From assembly GCA_964517795.1 (NCBI GenBank), contig CAZFDE010000057.1, forward strand, positions 1 through 16,921: a stretch of DNA of 16,921 bases, written 5' to 3'. This document shows, one piece after another, positions 1-8,431 of this stretch (position 1 is the first letter of the stretch; every line of letters begins with the position of its first letter). Made by a program: the position numbers and the translations under genes. The notes beneath the pieces were generated by a model. The model did no database searches. It saw nothing but the letters and a program-made list of their open reading frames with translations, and was not told where the DNA came from. The DNA is from CAZFDE01 sp964517795 (lineage in GTDB: Bacteria > Planctomycetota > Phycisphaerae > Sedimentisphaerales > Anaerobacaceae).

Positions 1-162
1 CTTAACCCATCGCGCAAGTCTTTTTTATAAATTTTTATGAAATATTCGGGTTAGATATTCCGTATCATATTTTTAATAATGAAGTTATATTTATTGTGTT
101 CGCCTCGCACAGCATTGCAGCCATCTGCTGCGAAGCAAAAAAGAGTAGGTTTAATAATTTGA
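1..162. other. Intergenic AT-rich left edge
   Basis: This stretch lies downstream of the minus-strand operon and is AT-rich. The only structure I see is a small inverted repeat, GCAGC (117-121) and GCTGC (127-131) with a 5-nt loop. It is not followed by a T-run in either reading direction, so I do not call it a terminator. I found no coding region or RNA gene here. Confidence 0.5.
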
Positions 163-1260
163 CTAGTCGTCAAGATACCAGGATGTGTCTTCGGTATCCC
201 AGTAAAGTTCAAAGTAGTCTTTGTCATAATTGCCTATCTTTAACAAAAAATCGCTGCTGTCTTGGTTGGGTTGATATGTCCACCCTCCGTATCGCCAATT
301 GAGCCCTTTGAGATTCAATTGATCAAGTGATTGCGGATATTGGTTTTGCTCGGCTTTATATTGCTCAATCGCTTCGACGATTTCTGAGCCTTCATCCAGG
401 AGTTTATTATGCGGCGGATACGGTTCAAAGATGAACCAAATCATAAGAAATGTTACAAGGGTAATAACAAAGATAAACACGGCACGATACCGTTTCAGGC
501 AGATTGACGATAAAACAATCGCAGTTATGAAACTAAAGGCAAAAATTATTGTTATGAGCCATGTGTATCTACAGAACAAAGAAGTGGTGATAATAATCAA
601 TATAAAAAATACAGTTCCGAACCAGCAAGCGATGGTGAAAAGAAATCTAATGAGTTTAACCGAAAAAGATGGTTCGGGAATTTTTTCCGAATCAGTTGCT
701 TTGCTGGACATTTTTCGTTGATAACGGCTAAGCCATGTTTCGTGGATGAGCATCAATATTAATAAACCGGCTAAACCGCCAAAGACAAATGGCGAGGGTA
801 AAAAAAGAGCAACGGGCAACAATATAAATAGAGGTGGCAATATACGATATTGCGACATTTTCAATACTAACGGATAGGAGAATGTTGCTTGACCGGATAG
901 CATTTCGGGGTATTTGCGTATGTATAGAAATGTTAGAATCATGTTTATATGGTTTGCTATAATAACGCAGTATATCGTAATTATCATTCCAAAGATCATC
1001 GCTGCATAAAATGGGTCAAAACTTACCGGGTGAAGATTTACAAACAGTGCGATTCCAATAAGAATCAGAACCCCAGTAAGGTGACGCCAACTAAGAAATC
1101 GCCGTTTGTTGATATCGGATTGTAAAATAGGATTAAGTTCATATTGCTCGGATTGAATATGTTTACTGTAATATTTTGAGTACAAATGATAGCCCAGTAT
1201 CGTCAAATAATAATCCACAATCATCAGAACCGGAATCAGAAACGCCAAAGGATATTTCAT
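163..1260 (-). CDS. Polytopic membrane protein with GspG/pseudopilin-like C-terminal domain
   Basis: The function is unknown; I do not recognise a named family for the membrane part. The ATG at 1260 (365 aa) is preferred over the TTG at 1275 because AAAGGA lies about 7 nt upstream of it. Hydrophobic segments are visible at roughly residues 3-24, 60-77, 85-112, 140-172, 203-228, 232-254 and 259-278. The soluble tail, about 285-365, starts with a helix of the type AIEQYKAEQNQYPQSL followed by a small W/Y-rich strand region. This resembles the globular part of type II secretion pseudopilins (GspG), where an 'AI..Y....G.YP.sL..L' pattern is typical. The prepilin N-terminus and cleavage site are absent, so it is not a pilin itself. 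It is the last gene of the minus-strand operon, 18 nt after the Lgt-C25 fusion. It is clearly more AT-rich than its neighbours, which could mean later acquisition. The tail probably faces outside the cytoplasmic membrane, but topology is inferred. Confidence 0.75.
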   Translation of the reverse strand: MKYPLAFLIPVLMIVDYYLTILGYHLYSKYYSKHIQSEQYELNPILQSDINKRRFLSWRHLTGVLILIGIALFVNLHPVSFDPFYAAMIFGMIITIYCVIIANHINMILTFLYIRKYPEMLSGQATFSYPLVLKMSQYRILPPLFILLPVALFLPSPFVFGGLAGLLILMLIHETWLSRYQRKMSSKATDSEKIPEPSFSVKLIRFLFTIACWFGTVFFILIIITTSLFCRYTWLITIIFAFSFITAIVLSSICLKRYRAVFIFVITLVTFLMIWFIFEPYPPHNKLLDEGSEIVEAIEQYKAEQNQYPQSLDQLNLKGLNWRYGGWTYQPNQDSSDFLLKIGNYDKDYFELYWDTEDTSWYLDD

Positions 1261-1278
1261 CAGTATTCCTTTCAAAGA

Positions 1279-3276
1279 TCACTCTTTTTGATTTTTCATA
1301 ACGCAGAGGGGGTCGCCGAGGAGGTTGTACATGAGGACTTCGTTTCTGGCCAGCGATGGCTCGGCCATCGTGGGGTCGAGGCGCGGCGGTGCGGCCCCGA
1401 TCAGCGATTCGGCAAATTTATCGCCTTGGGCCATTTCCTTCAACGTGCCGTCTGCCATGTCAAAAATATTTTGCTGTAAATGCAGCGCGAAATCGCCAAC
1501 CGTCTTAGGCCGCTCGGTGATCCCTTTGAGCATTGCCCGGGTGATAAAGTAATTGGTCAGCGGATTGGTCGGCCCGCTTGCGGCAATGACGGCGGCAGGG
1601 CCGTGTTCGAGCCCGCTGAATGTTTCGGCCAGCGAAGGACCGGCTGTCTCGTTGGTATCGAACCGCCCGCTGTCACAGCCGATCAAAACCAGGGGTCCTG
1701 TTCGCATCTCGCTGGAGAAGTTAGCCAGATCCTCGACCGCCAAAAAGATCTCCCGGCCTTGATAAACGGCCGGTGTAACATGTCGCCATGAGCCGTGCGC
1801 GGAAATCACATTGAGCATGGCGGGGCGGCGAAGCTGCTCGAGAAATAGCGATGGCTGCTCGGCGATATTTCCGGCGTAGATCGAATTGACATCGCCGCAA
1901 AGCACGACCGGCTCGATCCAGTCGGGAATCATCGCGAGATAATGCCGGACGATCCGGTCGATCTGGGGCATATATCCCTTCGCACCGGCCCAGATGACCG
2001 CGCGGTACCAGCCGCCGGTCGCCGGCTGTTTTTCGTAGGCGATGATTTTTCGGATTTGCTTTTGCAATTGGCCCTTGGTACGTACCGCCAACCGTCCGAC
2101 GGCAATGTCGGCTCGGCCGTCACCGTCGATATCACCATACGGGATATCGCTGATGTATGAGACCTTTTTCTTTTTGTTGATATATGTTTCGAACGAGTGT
2201 TCAACCGAGGGCATATGCCATTGGCTTTTGCGCAATGGTTCATCGCCGGCGAAATCGCCGATGATCAGGATGCCGACCACCGGCTCAGATGCGTTCGCAG
2301 CCCTTTGCGTAATCCATTGCGTAACTTCGTTAGCATCCGGCGGATCGAGCCAGTCTTTGACCGTGAGGCGATAGCCCTGTCGCTGGCGAAAGAGAATCCA
2401 CGGCCGCAGCTTCGATTTGAAGATGCTTCGCGTGAGAACCAGAACCCGGCCCTCGTTTTTTTCGGCGGTGATCTTCACTGTTGGTCGCAGCAAAATCGTC
2501 ATCGCAATCGGGATACATAATAACACCGCCAGAACGAGTATGCCTTTTTTACGCCAGCGGACAATCGCCATCAGACCCAGTGCGATCGCGAACAGAAAAA
2601 TGCAGATTACCTGATAGACCCGAAGCCCCGCGATCAGTTCCGGACCGGGATTGTCCCCCCGGAAAAATTCACTGGCGAAGCGATGGATCGATAACAGCAG
2701 GATATAGCCGGGATACAGATACGGCCGCAGCTTTTTATTCGGCCACAGCGACTGCAATAGGATCAGCGAGATCAATTCGCCCAGAATACTGTACAGCGGG
2801 GCCGGATGAACTTTGCAGCCGAGGTACTTGGAGTAAATCGCCCATGGGACAGTCGCCGGTGCGCCGTAGCAGCAGCCCGCGACCAGGCACCCCATCCGCG
2901 CGATCCCGTGGGCCAGGGCCAGGCCGCTGCCGCAGCCGCCGAGATTGCTCCAGATCGGCTGCTTCGATAGTTTCAAAACCAGGCTGATACCGAGCAATCC
3001 CCCCAGTGGCGCGCCCAGCCATGTACCGGTATCCTGCCAGAAGGCCAGTGCCAGCGGCAGGTTTTCGGTGAAGATCCACGGGCTGAAAATCGCCAGCCAT
3101 AGCAGCCGTGTAGCGATCATACCGAAATAGATGCCGACAGTGATTGCAATCACGGCAATGGGGAATGCACAGTGGTTTTTGACCATATTCCGGACGCACA
3201 GCGCACTGCCGAGGATAAACCCCAGCCCGCCCCAGAACCAGTAATCGCCGAATATGCTCAAGATAGATTGTTCCAT
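1279..3276 (-). CDS. Lgt-like membrane domain fused to gingipain-like (peptidase C25) domain
   Basis: This is a 665-aa two-part protein. Residues 1-240 are a polytopic domain of the prolipoprotein diacylglyceryl transferase (Lgt) family. It has the family's R-x-x-x-x-x-x-GCCYG segment (R127, C135, C136), an HPAPLY segment (157-162) and the closing HRF..EFFRGDN motif (R199, E203). A further membrane helix (about 246-263) leads to a soluble half, about 275-665, that looks like peptidase C25. It has YGDIDGDGRADIAVGRL (380-396), a catalytic-type His in SAHG (His494), a catalytic-type Cys in LIGCDSGRFD (Cys534), and the closing LLGDP signature (652-656). The ATG at 3276 is chosen because GGAG sits 10 nt upstream and the Lgt domain begins at once. 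The longer frame to 3348 adds only a charged stretch lying inside the upstream gene. The start overlaps the end of the CPBP gene by 19 nt. Several canonical Lgt active-site residues are replaced, so true lipoprotein acylation is doubtful. The C25 half probably lies on the periplasmic side. Confidence 0.85.
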   Translation of the reverse strand: MEQSILSIFGDYWFWGGLGFILGSALCVRNMVKNHCAFPIAVIAITVGIYFGMIATRLLWLAIFSPWIFTENLPLALAFWQDTGTWLGAPLGGLLGISLVLKLSKQPIWSNLGGCGSGLALAHGIARMGCLVAGCCYGAPATVPWAIYSKYLGCKVHPAPLYSILGELISLILLQSLWPNKKLRPYLYPGYILLLSIHRFASEFFRGDNPGPELIAGLRVYQVICIFLFAIALGLMAIVRWRKKGILVLAVLLCIPIAMTILLRPTVKITAEKNEGRVLVLTRSIFKSKLRPWILFRQRQGYRLTVKDWLDPPDANEVTQWITQRAANASEPVVGILIIGDFAGDEPLRKSQWHMPSVEHSFETYINKKKKVSYISDIPYGDIDGDGRADIAVGRLAVRTKGQLQKQIRKIIAYEKQPATGGWYRAVIWAGAKGYMPQIDRIVRHYLAMIPDWIEPVVLCGDVNSIYAGNIAEQPSLFLEQLRRPAMLNVISAHGSWRHVTPAVYQGREIFLAVEDLANFSSEMRTGPLVLIGCDSGRFDTNETAGPSLAETFSGLEHGPAAVIAASGPTNPLTNYFITRAMLKGITERPKTVGDFALHLQQNIFDMADGTLKEMAQGDKFAESLIGAAPPRLDPTMAEPSLARNEVLMYNLLGDPLCVMKNQKE

Positions 3277-4109
3277 TCGATCATCACTCCGATCGCGGCG
3301 TGAACCAGTATGGCCCAGCCGATCCCTTTCGTTCGATACGTGACCCACCCGAACAGCAGACCCAGCGCGAACACGGCCGCTAGAAAACCGGCTGGATTAA
3401 GTAAAAACGCGCCCAGATGGAAATGAAATGCGGCATAGATCGCCGCCGAAAAGAAGATCCCGCCCACCGCGCCGAATCGCCGGACCGCGGCCGACTGGAT
3501 AATACCCCGGTGGACGGCCTCTTCGGTGATCGCGGTAATAAACGATTTGGCAAGCGCAAAGAGCAGAAATACCGAGAAAACAGTTTTTGAATGGTGCTGT
3601 CCAATGACCAGCGTGTAGATCGCCAGGATCCAGTACAGGACCGCCACCGCAGACAGTGCCATTTTCGTGCGCGATGGATACAGCCCGAACCGCCACGAAC
3701 CGAATCGGCATTGATCGGTCAATCCGGTTTTGTAAATCGCGGCCAAGACCACCGCCAGCACCGTCAGTGACATGATAATATGATAATAGGTCAGTTTCAG
3801 GTATTCGCGGAGCGTCTCGGCATGCGCCAGCGGCCAGCGGACCCAACCGAAATACCGCATCAGGTTGAATACCCAGAATCCCAGCCCCAGCGCCGCCAGC
3901 ACTCCGGCAATTAAAAATCGCTGCTTATGCACCGATCCGGTCGGCAGGGCGATCACGACCATACCCGGCGCCAGAATGATCAAGGATAGCAGAATATGCG
4001 ATAGCGTTGTGCCCGCGTGGGTGTTGAGATGGATAAACAGCAAAAAAGCGGCGATATGAATGACCGCCTCAATTAGTTGAGTTGTCCCGTTTTTTCGCAG
4101 CAAAAGCAA
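3258..4109 (-). CDS. CPBP-family intramembrane metalloprotease (CAAX/Abi type)
   Basis: This 283-aa protein has about eight hydrophobic segments. The CPBP (Abi/CAAX protease) signature is in the C-terminal third: EExxxR as E196-E197-A-V-H-R201, a second motif ending in H229 (YAAFH), and a third motif H270-A-A-I-G. In the Rce1/CPBP family these glutamates and histidines form the metal site inside the membrane. Substrates of bacterial members are mostly unknown, with roles in CAAX-like processing or peptide immunity. No ATG lies near the start. The frame opens after a TGA, and the first candidates are TTG at 4109 and TTG at 4103. GGGA lies about 2 nt before the first and 8 nt before the second, so 4103 may be the real start. 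It follows ribD by 20 nt, and its 3' end overlaps the start of the Lgt-C25 fusion, which suggests translational coupling of the two. Confidence 0.85.
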   Translation of the reverse strand: MLLLRKNGTTQLIEAVIHIAAFLLFIHLNTHAGTTLSHILLSLIILAPGMVVIALPTGSVHKQRFLIAGVLAALGLGFWVFNLMRYFGWVRWPLAHAETLREYLKLTYYHIIMSLTVLAVVLAAIYKTGLTDQCRFGSWRFGLYPSRTKMALSAVAVLYWILAIYTLVIGQHHSKTVFSVFLLFALAKSFITAITEEAVHRGIIQSAAVRRFGAVGGIFFSAAIYAAFHFHLGAFLLNPAGFLAAVFALGLLFGWVTYRTKGIGWAILVHAAIGVMIEWNNLS

Positions 4110-4129
4110 TTTCCCGAAATAGGGGACGT

Positions 4130-5275
4130 TTACCTTTTTTCATGCGTAGAGAGCGGTAAACATCCTGTGTTTATGATCTGAAATTTCATATCCGTATCGA
4201 ATGACTGCGTTCGGATAAACGGTTGGGCCTCGATGATCGTTTTGATCTCGTTACCGATCCGGGCGGCGCCCTGTTCGCCGAGGATCTTTGGCGCAATATA
4301 AACAATCAGCTCGTCCGCCAGTCCGGCATTGATAAAGGCGTCGATCAGTTTCGGGCCCGGTTCGATCAATACATGCTGAACATCTCGTTGGGCGAGCACA
4401 TCGATCATGTAATGCAGGTTCAGAACTGTGCTCGGTTGCGGGTCGACGGCGATCTCGATGCCGCGGCCCTGGAGCAGCTTGACCTTTTCGATCTCGGTTT
4501 CCACGGCCGCCTGGCCCGCGATGATCAATACGGGCGATTTTTTAGCTGTTTGAATAAACTGTGACTCGATTGGGGTTCGCAGTTGCCGGTCCAGAACAAC
4601 GCGCAGCGGCTTTTTACCGCCGGCCGGTCGCGGCAGCAGCAGCGGATCGTCGGCAATGACGGTATTGATCCCGACGGTGATCGCCTGGCACCGGCGGCGA
4701 AGCTGCTGAACATCCTTTCGGCTCTGCGGATTTGAGATCCAGCGGTGCCGCTCGTTTTGGTCTTTATAAGTCAGAAAGCCGTCGATACTCTGTGCCCATT
4801 TCAGCGTGACCCATGGCTTGCCGGTTAAAGCGAACGTGTAGAATGGTGCGTTGAGGATCACGGCCTGTGATTCACAGACACCCACGGTCGTTTCGATGCC
4901 GGCCTGGCGAAGTTTTTCGATGCTTTTACCGGCAACTTTCTCTGTGGGATCGGTCGCAGCGATAACCACCCGCGCGAATCCGGCCGCGATCACCGCATCG
5001 ACACACGGGCCGGTCTTGCCGTGATGGCAGCAGGGTTCTAATGTCACATACAGTGTTGCCCCGGCTGCGGAACCGCTTTTCTTTCGGCAGTCCTCGATTG
5101 CGTTGATTTCGGCGTGCGGGCCGCCGAATTTCTTATGATAGCCTTTGCCGATGATCGTGCCGTCTTTGACAATCACTGCGCCGACGGCCGGGTTCGGCTC
5201 GACTTTGCCGAGCCCCTTGGCCGCCAGGGCCAAGGCCTTTTGCATAAATTTTTCATCGGTCGATAATTTTTCCAT
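4130..5275 (-). CDS. ribD: RibD: bifunctional diaminohydroxyphosphoribosylaminopyrimidine deaminase / 5-amino-6-(5-phosphoribosylamino)uracil reductase
   Basis: RibD catalyses the second and third steps of riboflavin synthesis: deamination of the GTP-derived pyrimidine, then NADPH-dependent reduction of the ribosyl side chain. The protein is 381 aa, normal for the family. The N-terminal cytidine-deaminase-like domain (about 1-150) has the zinc site H54-A-E56 and PCCHHGKTGPC with C82 and C91, the family's usual 9-residue spacing, and E56 as proton shuttle. The reductase domain (about 155-375) has WAQSIDG, RHRWIS, GINTVIADDP and a late EPGPKL segment, matching RibD-C. The ATG at 5275 starts 1 nt after the ligA stop, so the two are probably co-translated. 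Other riboflavin genes are absent nearby except ribH at 14848, which lies in a separate operon. Confidence 0.96.
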   Translation of the reverse strand: MEKLSTDEKFMQKALALAAKGLGKVEPNPAVGAVIVKDGTIIGKGYHKKFGGPHAEINAIEDCRKKSGSAAGATLYVTLEPCCHHGKTGPCVDAVIAAGFARVVIAATDPTEKVAGKSIEKLRQAGIETTVGVCESQAVILNAPFYTFALTGKPWVTLKWAQSIDGFLTYKDQNERHRWISNPQSRKDVQQLRRRCQAITVGINTVIADDPLLLPRPAGGKKPLRVVLDRQLRTPIESQFIQTAKKSPVLIIAGQAAVETEIEKVKLLQGRGIEIAVDPQPSTVLNLHYMIDVLAQRDVQHVLIEPGPKLIDAFINAGLADELIVYIAPKILGEQGAARIGNEIKTIIEAQPFIRTQSFDTDMKFQIINTGCLPLSTHEKR

Positions 5276-5276
5276 G

Positions 5277-7277
5277 CTATTTGCCGATCATTTTAAGAAA
5301 TTCGTCTTCGTCGATCACCGCAACGCCCAGCTTTTGGGCCTTGTCGCGTTTACTGCCGGCCTTGTCCCCGGCCAGCACGAAATCGGTTTTCTTGCTGACA
5401 CTCGAGGCCGTCTTGCCGCCATTGTCCTTGATTGTCTGCTCGATCTGCTGGCGTGTGAAATTGTTCAGCGTGCCGGTAACGACAATCGTTTTGCCCGCCA
5501 AAGCCTCGCCGATCTGTTTCTTTTCTTGCGTTGTGTTGAGTCCCGCGTCCTTGAGGGCGTTGATGATATCGAGATTTTTTTTATTGCGAAAGAATTCATG
5601 GACACTCTCAGCCATCTTCGGGCCGATCTGATCGATCGCCGACAGCGTTTCGATATCCGCGGCCATCAGCTCATCCAGCGATCCAAAATGATCCGCCAGA
5701 ATTTGCGCGGATTGGCCGCCGATATGGCGAATGCCCAAGGCCGCGATCAATCGCCACAGCGGCTGGTGCTTGCTTTGTTCGATCGATTCGATCACATTCG
5801 ATGCGCTTTTGTCGCCCATCCGTTCGAGCGCGGCAAGTTGATCCCGGGTCAGCTTATAGATATCGGCGACACTGGTCACCAGGTTCTTTTCGGCAAGCTG
5901 CTCCAGCAGGGCGGCACCTAAGCGGTCGATATCCATTTGCCCGCGGCCGACAAAATATTTGAGCCGCTCTAAGAGCATCTGCGAACAATTTTTGTTCTGG
6001 CAGCGCAGATACACGCCGTTTTCATCTTTTTTGACCGGCCCGCCGCAATTGGGGCATTTCGTCGGGATACTGAAAGCTTGGGCCGAGGCGGGGCGTTTTT
6101 CGGTCTTGACCGCGATGATTTGCGGGATGATCTCGCCGGCCTTTTCGATAATCACCGTATCGCCCACGCGGACATCGAGCCGCTGCAGCTCGTCGAAATT
6201 ATGCAGACTGGCGCGCTTGACGGTCGTGCCGGCTAATTGCACCGGGGTCAGGTTCGCCACCGGCGTCAGGATCGCGCTTTTGCCGACCTGCACGTCGATG
6301 GATTCGATGATCGTCTCGGCCTGCTCGGCGGCGAATTTATAGGAGATACACCACCGCGGCGCCCGGCCGGTCGAGCCGAGAATATCCCGTTGGTCGAACC
6401 GGTTGACTTTGATCACCATCCCGTCGATCTGGTAATCCAGATCGTTCTTTTTGTCCTCCCACCCCAGACAGATATTGATCGTTTCGTCGATGTCTTTGGC
6501 TTTTTGGATATTCGGATTGACCGGCAGACCCAGTTTTTTGAAATGGGCGAGCATCTCGAAATGCGTCTCGGCGATCGGCTCGGAAACCTCGCCGCTGGAA
6601 TAGGCGAAGAACGACAGGTTGCGCTGTGCGGTGATCTTGGCATCCAGCAGTTTTAATGAGCCGGCCGCTGCGTTTCGCGGATTGGCAAAAGGATTCTCGC
6701 CATCTTTTTCGCGTTGCTGATTCAGTGTCAAAAAGGATCGCGTTGGCATGAAAACCTCGCCGCGGACCTCGAGAATATCTGGGATCGCCGTATTTTTCAT
6801 CAATACCAGCGGCACCGCGCGAATCGTCTTGACATTCGAGGTTACATCGTCGCCGGTGCGGCCGTCGCCGCGGGTCGCCGCCGTCACCAGTCGGCCGTTC
6901 TCGTATCGTAAGCTGATGGCTAAGCCATCGATCTTCAACTCGATAACATAGTCATAATCGCTGTGGCCGAGCTGTTTTTGCACCCGCTGATCGAACGCCC
7001 GAAGCTCATCGGGATTGTAGGTATTGTCCATGCTGAGCATGGGCACCGCGTGGCGGATCTGGCCGAAGCCCTCGGCGGGACGCTCCGAGACCCGCTGGGT
7101 CGGCGAGTCGGCCGTGATCAGTTCGGGATGCGCTCGCTCAATTTCTTTGAGCTGTGCAAACAGCCGATCATACTGCTGATCCGATATCTGCGGGCGATGC
7201 TCGACATAATACAACACATCATGCCGACGAATCTCGTCCCGCAATGCTTTAATTTCCTGTTGAACCGATTGTCCCAT
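5277..7277 (-). CDS. ligA: LigA: NAD-dependent DNA ligase
   Basis: LigA seals nicks in DNA during replication and repair using NAD+ as adenylate donor. From the ATG at 7277 the protein is 666 aa, the usual LigA length. The longer frame to 7397 adds about 40 unfamilar residues and runs back over the end of the rhomboid gene, so I reject that start, although no strong ribosome binding site is visible before 7277. Domains in order: Ia helical NAD-binding (YYxxxxPxISDxxYDxL at about 23-39); adenylation domain with catalytic K115 in ELKIDG; OB fold; four-Cys zinc finger (C408, C411, C426, C431); tandem helix-hairpin-helix (about 480-560); and a C-terminal BRCT domain (about 588-666, starting LAGKTIVVTGTL). 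The gene follows the rhomboid gene by 46 nt and precedes ribD by 1 nt. Confidence 0.97.
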   Translation of the reverse strand: MGQSVQQEIKALRDEIRRHDVLYYVEHRPQISDQQYDRLFAQLKEIERAHPELITADSPTQRVSERPAEGFGQIRHAVPMLSMDNTYNPDELRAFDQRVQKQLGHSDYDYVIELKIDGLAISLRYENGRLVTAATRGDGRTGDDVTSNVKTIRAVPLVLMKNTAIPDILEVRGEVFMPTRSFLTLNQQREKDGENPFANPRNAAAGSLKLLDAKITAQRNLSFFAYSSGEVSEPIAETHFEMLAHFKKLGLPVNPNIQKAKDIDETINICLGWEDKKNDLDYQIDGMVIKVNRFDQRDILGSTGRAPRWCISYKFAAEQAETIIESIDVQVGKSAILTPVANLTPVQLAGTTVKRASLHNFDELQRLDVRVGDTVIIEKAGEIIPQIIAVKTEKRPASAQAFSIPTKCPNCGGPVKKDENGVYLRCQNKNCSQMLLERLKYFVGRGQMDIDRLGAALLEQLAEKNLVTSVADIYKLTRDQLAALERMGDKSASNVIESIEQSKHQPLWRLIAALGIRHIGGQSAQILADHFGSLDELMAADIETLSAIDQIGPKMAESVHEFFRNKKNLDIINALKDAGLNTTQEKKQIGEALAGKTIVVTGTLNNFTRQQIEQTIKDNGGKTASSVSKKTDFVLAGDKAGSKRDKAQKLGVAVIDEDEFLKMIGK

Positions 7278-7323
7278 GCCAACGATTTTATGGCGTTTAT
7301 GAGGCTTTTGCAAGCGTATTGAA

Positions 7324-8424
7324 TCAATCAAATTGCAGTTTGGTCTTTTTGGCGAAGGCGATAAAGGCCCCCATGAGAAATCCGGCGATATGGGCATACC
7401 ATGCGATATGTGCCGAGGGGGCGCCTTGGTTTTCCTGGATCACCGCGACCAGTTGGAAGATGAACCAGCCGCCCAGATAGATCAACACGGGCAGCTCGAA
7501 CGTCCGCCAGAACATCAACAGCCGCACTTTCGCATACGGGTAGTAGATCAGATACGCGCCCATGATCCCGGAGATCGCACCGCTTGCCCCGACAACCGGA
7601 ACCTCGGCCCCGAGATTGAACAGCCCGTGCACAATATTCGCAAAAAGCCCGCACCATAAAAACACAAAGAAATACCCGACATGTGAAAAAGTATCCTCGA
7701 CGTTATCGCCGAACAGCCACAAGAACAGCATATTACCCGCCAGGTGGATAATCCCGGCGTGCATAAAGATCGAGGTCAGCAGTCCGATACTGAAAAAATT
7801 CGCCGGCACAAAGCCCAGGGCAGGGATCGCTTGCATCGAATCGGTGAACGCAAACAGACTAAACAGCGCACAGCAAATCGCAATCAGCCCGATCGTCACG
7901 ATCGGGCGTCGCCGGCATTCAATATCGTCACCGACCGGGATGCAAATAATATGCGGCACGAACACCAGCCAGCCCAGCGACCGGTCCAGCTCGGCCTGCG
8001 GATCATAGACCGCTGTGGCATCCAGCAGCACCCGCGCCGCGGCCGCACTGTCGGGATCGTATTTCAAATAGCTCGCGATCTGTCGAATCTCTTTGGCGTT
8101 CGCCCAGATACCGCCGCAATTTTCGCAGCGGTCCACGAAAACGTTTGAGTCGTAGGCGTAATTGATCTTCTTCATTCCCAGATCACATTTCGGGCACTTG
8201 CGGACGGTCTCGTCAATATCGTATCGGGTCTTGACCTCACGCCGGTGATAAAGTTTGATCTTTTGGGGTTTGATATCGCTTCGGCTCAGGATATGATGCG
8301 TAAAGTCCGCCAGTTCCCCTTTGTCGAACCAGATACTCCCGCACGGGGCACAGTAATCCACGACCACACCGTGGCTTTCTTTCTGCAAAAGAGCTTGGCC
8401 GCACACCGGACATCGCATGCCCAT
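7324..8424 (-). CDS. Rhomboid intramembrane serine protease with two N-terminal zinc ribbons
   Basis: Rhomboids cleave transmembrane substrates inside the lipid bilayer. The C-terminal part (about 150-360) has the family's features: HLAGN (H227, N231), GASGAISG with the nucleophile Ser281, and AHIAGFLMG with the catalytic His345, set in about six hydrophobic helices. Before it lie two zinc ribbons of the zf-TFIIB type: C5-x2-C8 with C25-x2-C28, then C77-x2-C80 with C100-x2-C103, each closing with an IWFDKGEL or IWANAKEI-like helix. These would be cytosolic and might bind protein or nucleic acid. The protein is 366 aa. The ATG at 8424 is used; a second ATG at 8418 is also possible and neither has a clear ribosome binding site. 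It is the first gene of the minus-strand operon, and a 12-bp palindrome lies directly before its start. Confidence 0.93.
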   Translation of the reverse strand: MGMRCPVCGQALLQKESHGVVVDYCAPCGSIWFDKGELADFTHHILSRSDIKPQKIKLYHRREVKTRYDIDETVRKCPKCDLGMKKINYAYDSNVFVDRCENCGGIWANAKEIRQIASYLKYDPDSAAAARVLLDATAVYDPQAELDRSLGWLVFVPHIICIPVGDDIECRRRPIVTIGLIAICCALFSLFAFTDSMQAIPALGFVPANFFSIGLLTSIFMHAGIIHLAGNMLFLWLFGDNVEDTFSHVGYFFVFLWCGLFANIVHGLFNLGAEVPVVGASGAISGIMGAYLIYYPYAKVRLLMFWRTFELPVLIYLGGWFIFQLVAVIQENQGAPSAHIAWYAHIAGFLMGAFIAFAKKTKLQFD

Positions 8425-8431
8425 AAGATAA

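Noticed and set aside
3277..3348. N-terminal extension of the Lgt-C25 protein (24 residues)
   Set aside because: It is charged, lies wholly within the CPBP gene, and the ATG at 3276 has its own GGAG signal and begins the domain directly.
5145..5921. 258-aa plus-strand frame opposite ribD and ligA
   Set aside because: It spans the boundary of two certain minus-strand genes and has no motif; it is a shadow of high-GC codon usage.
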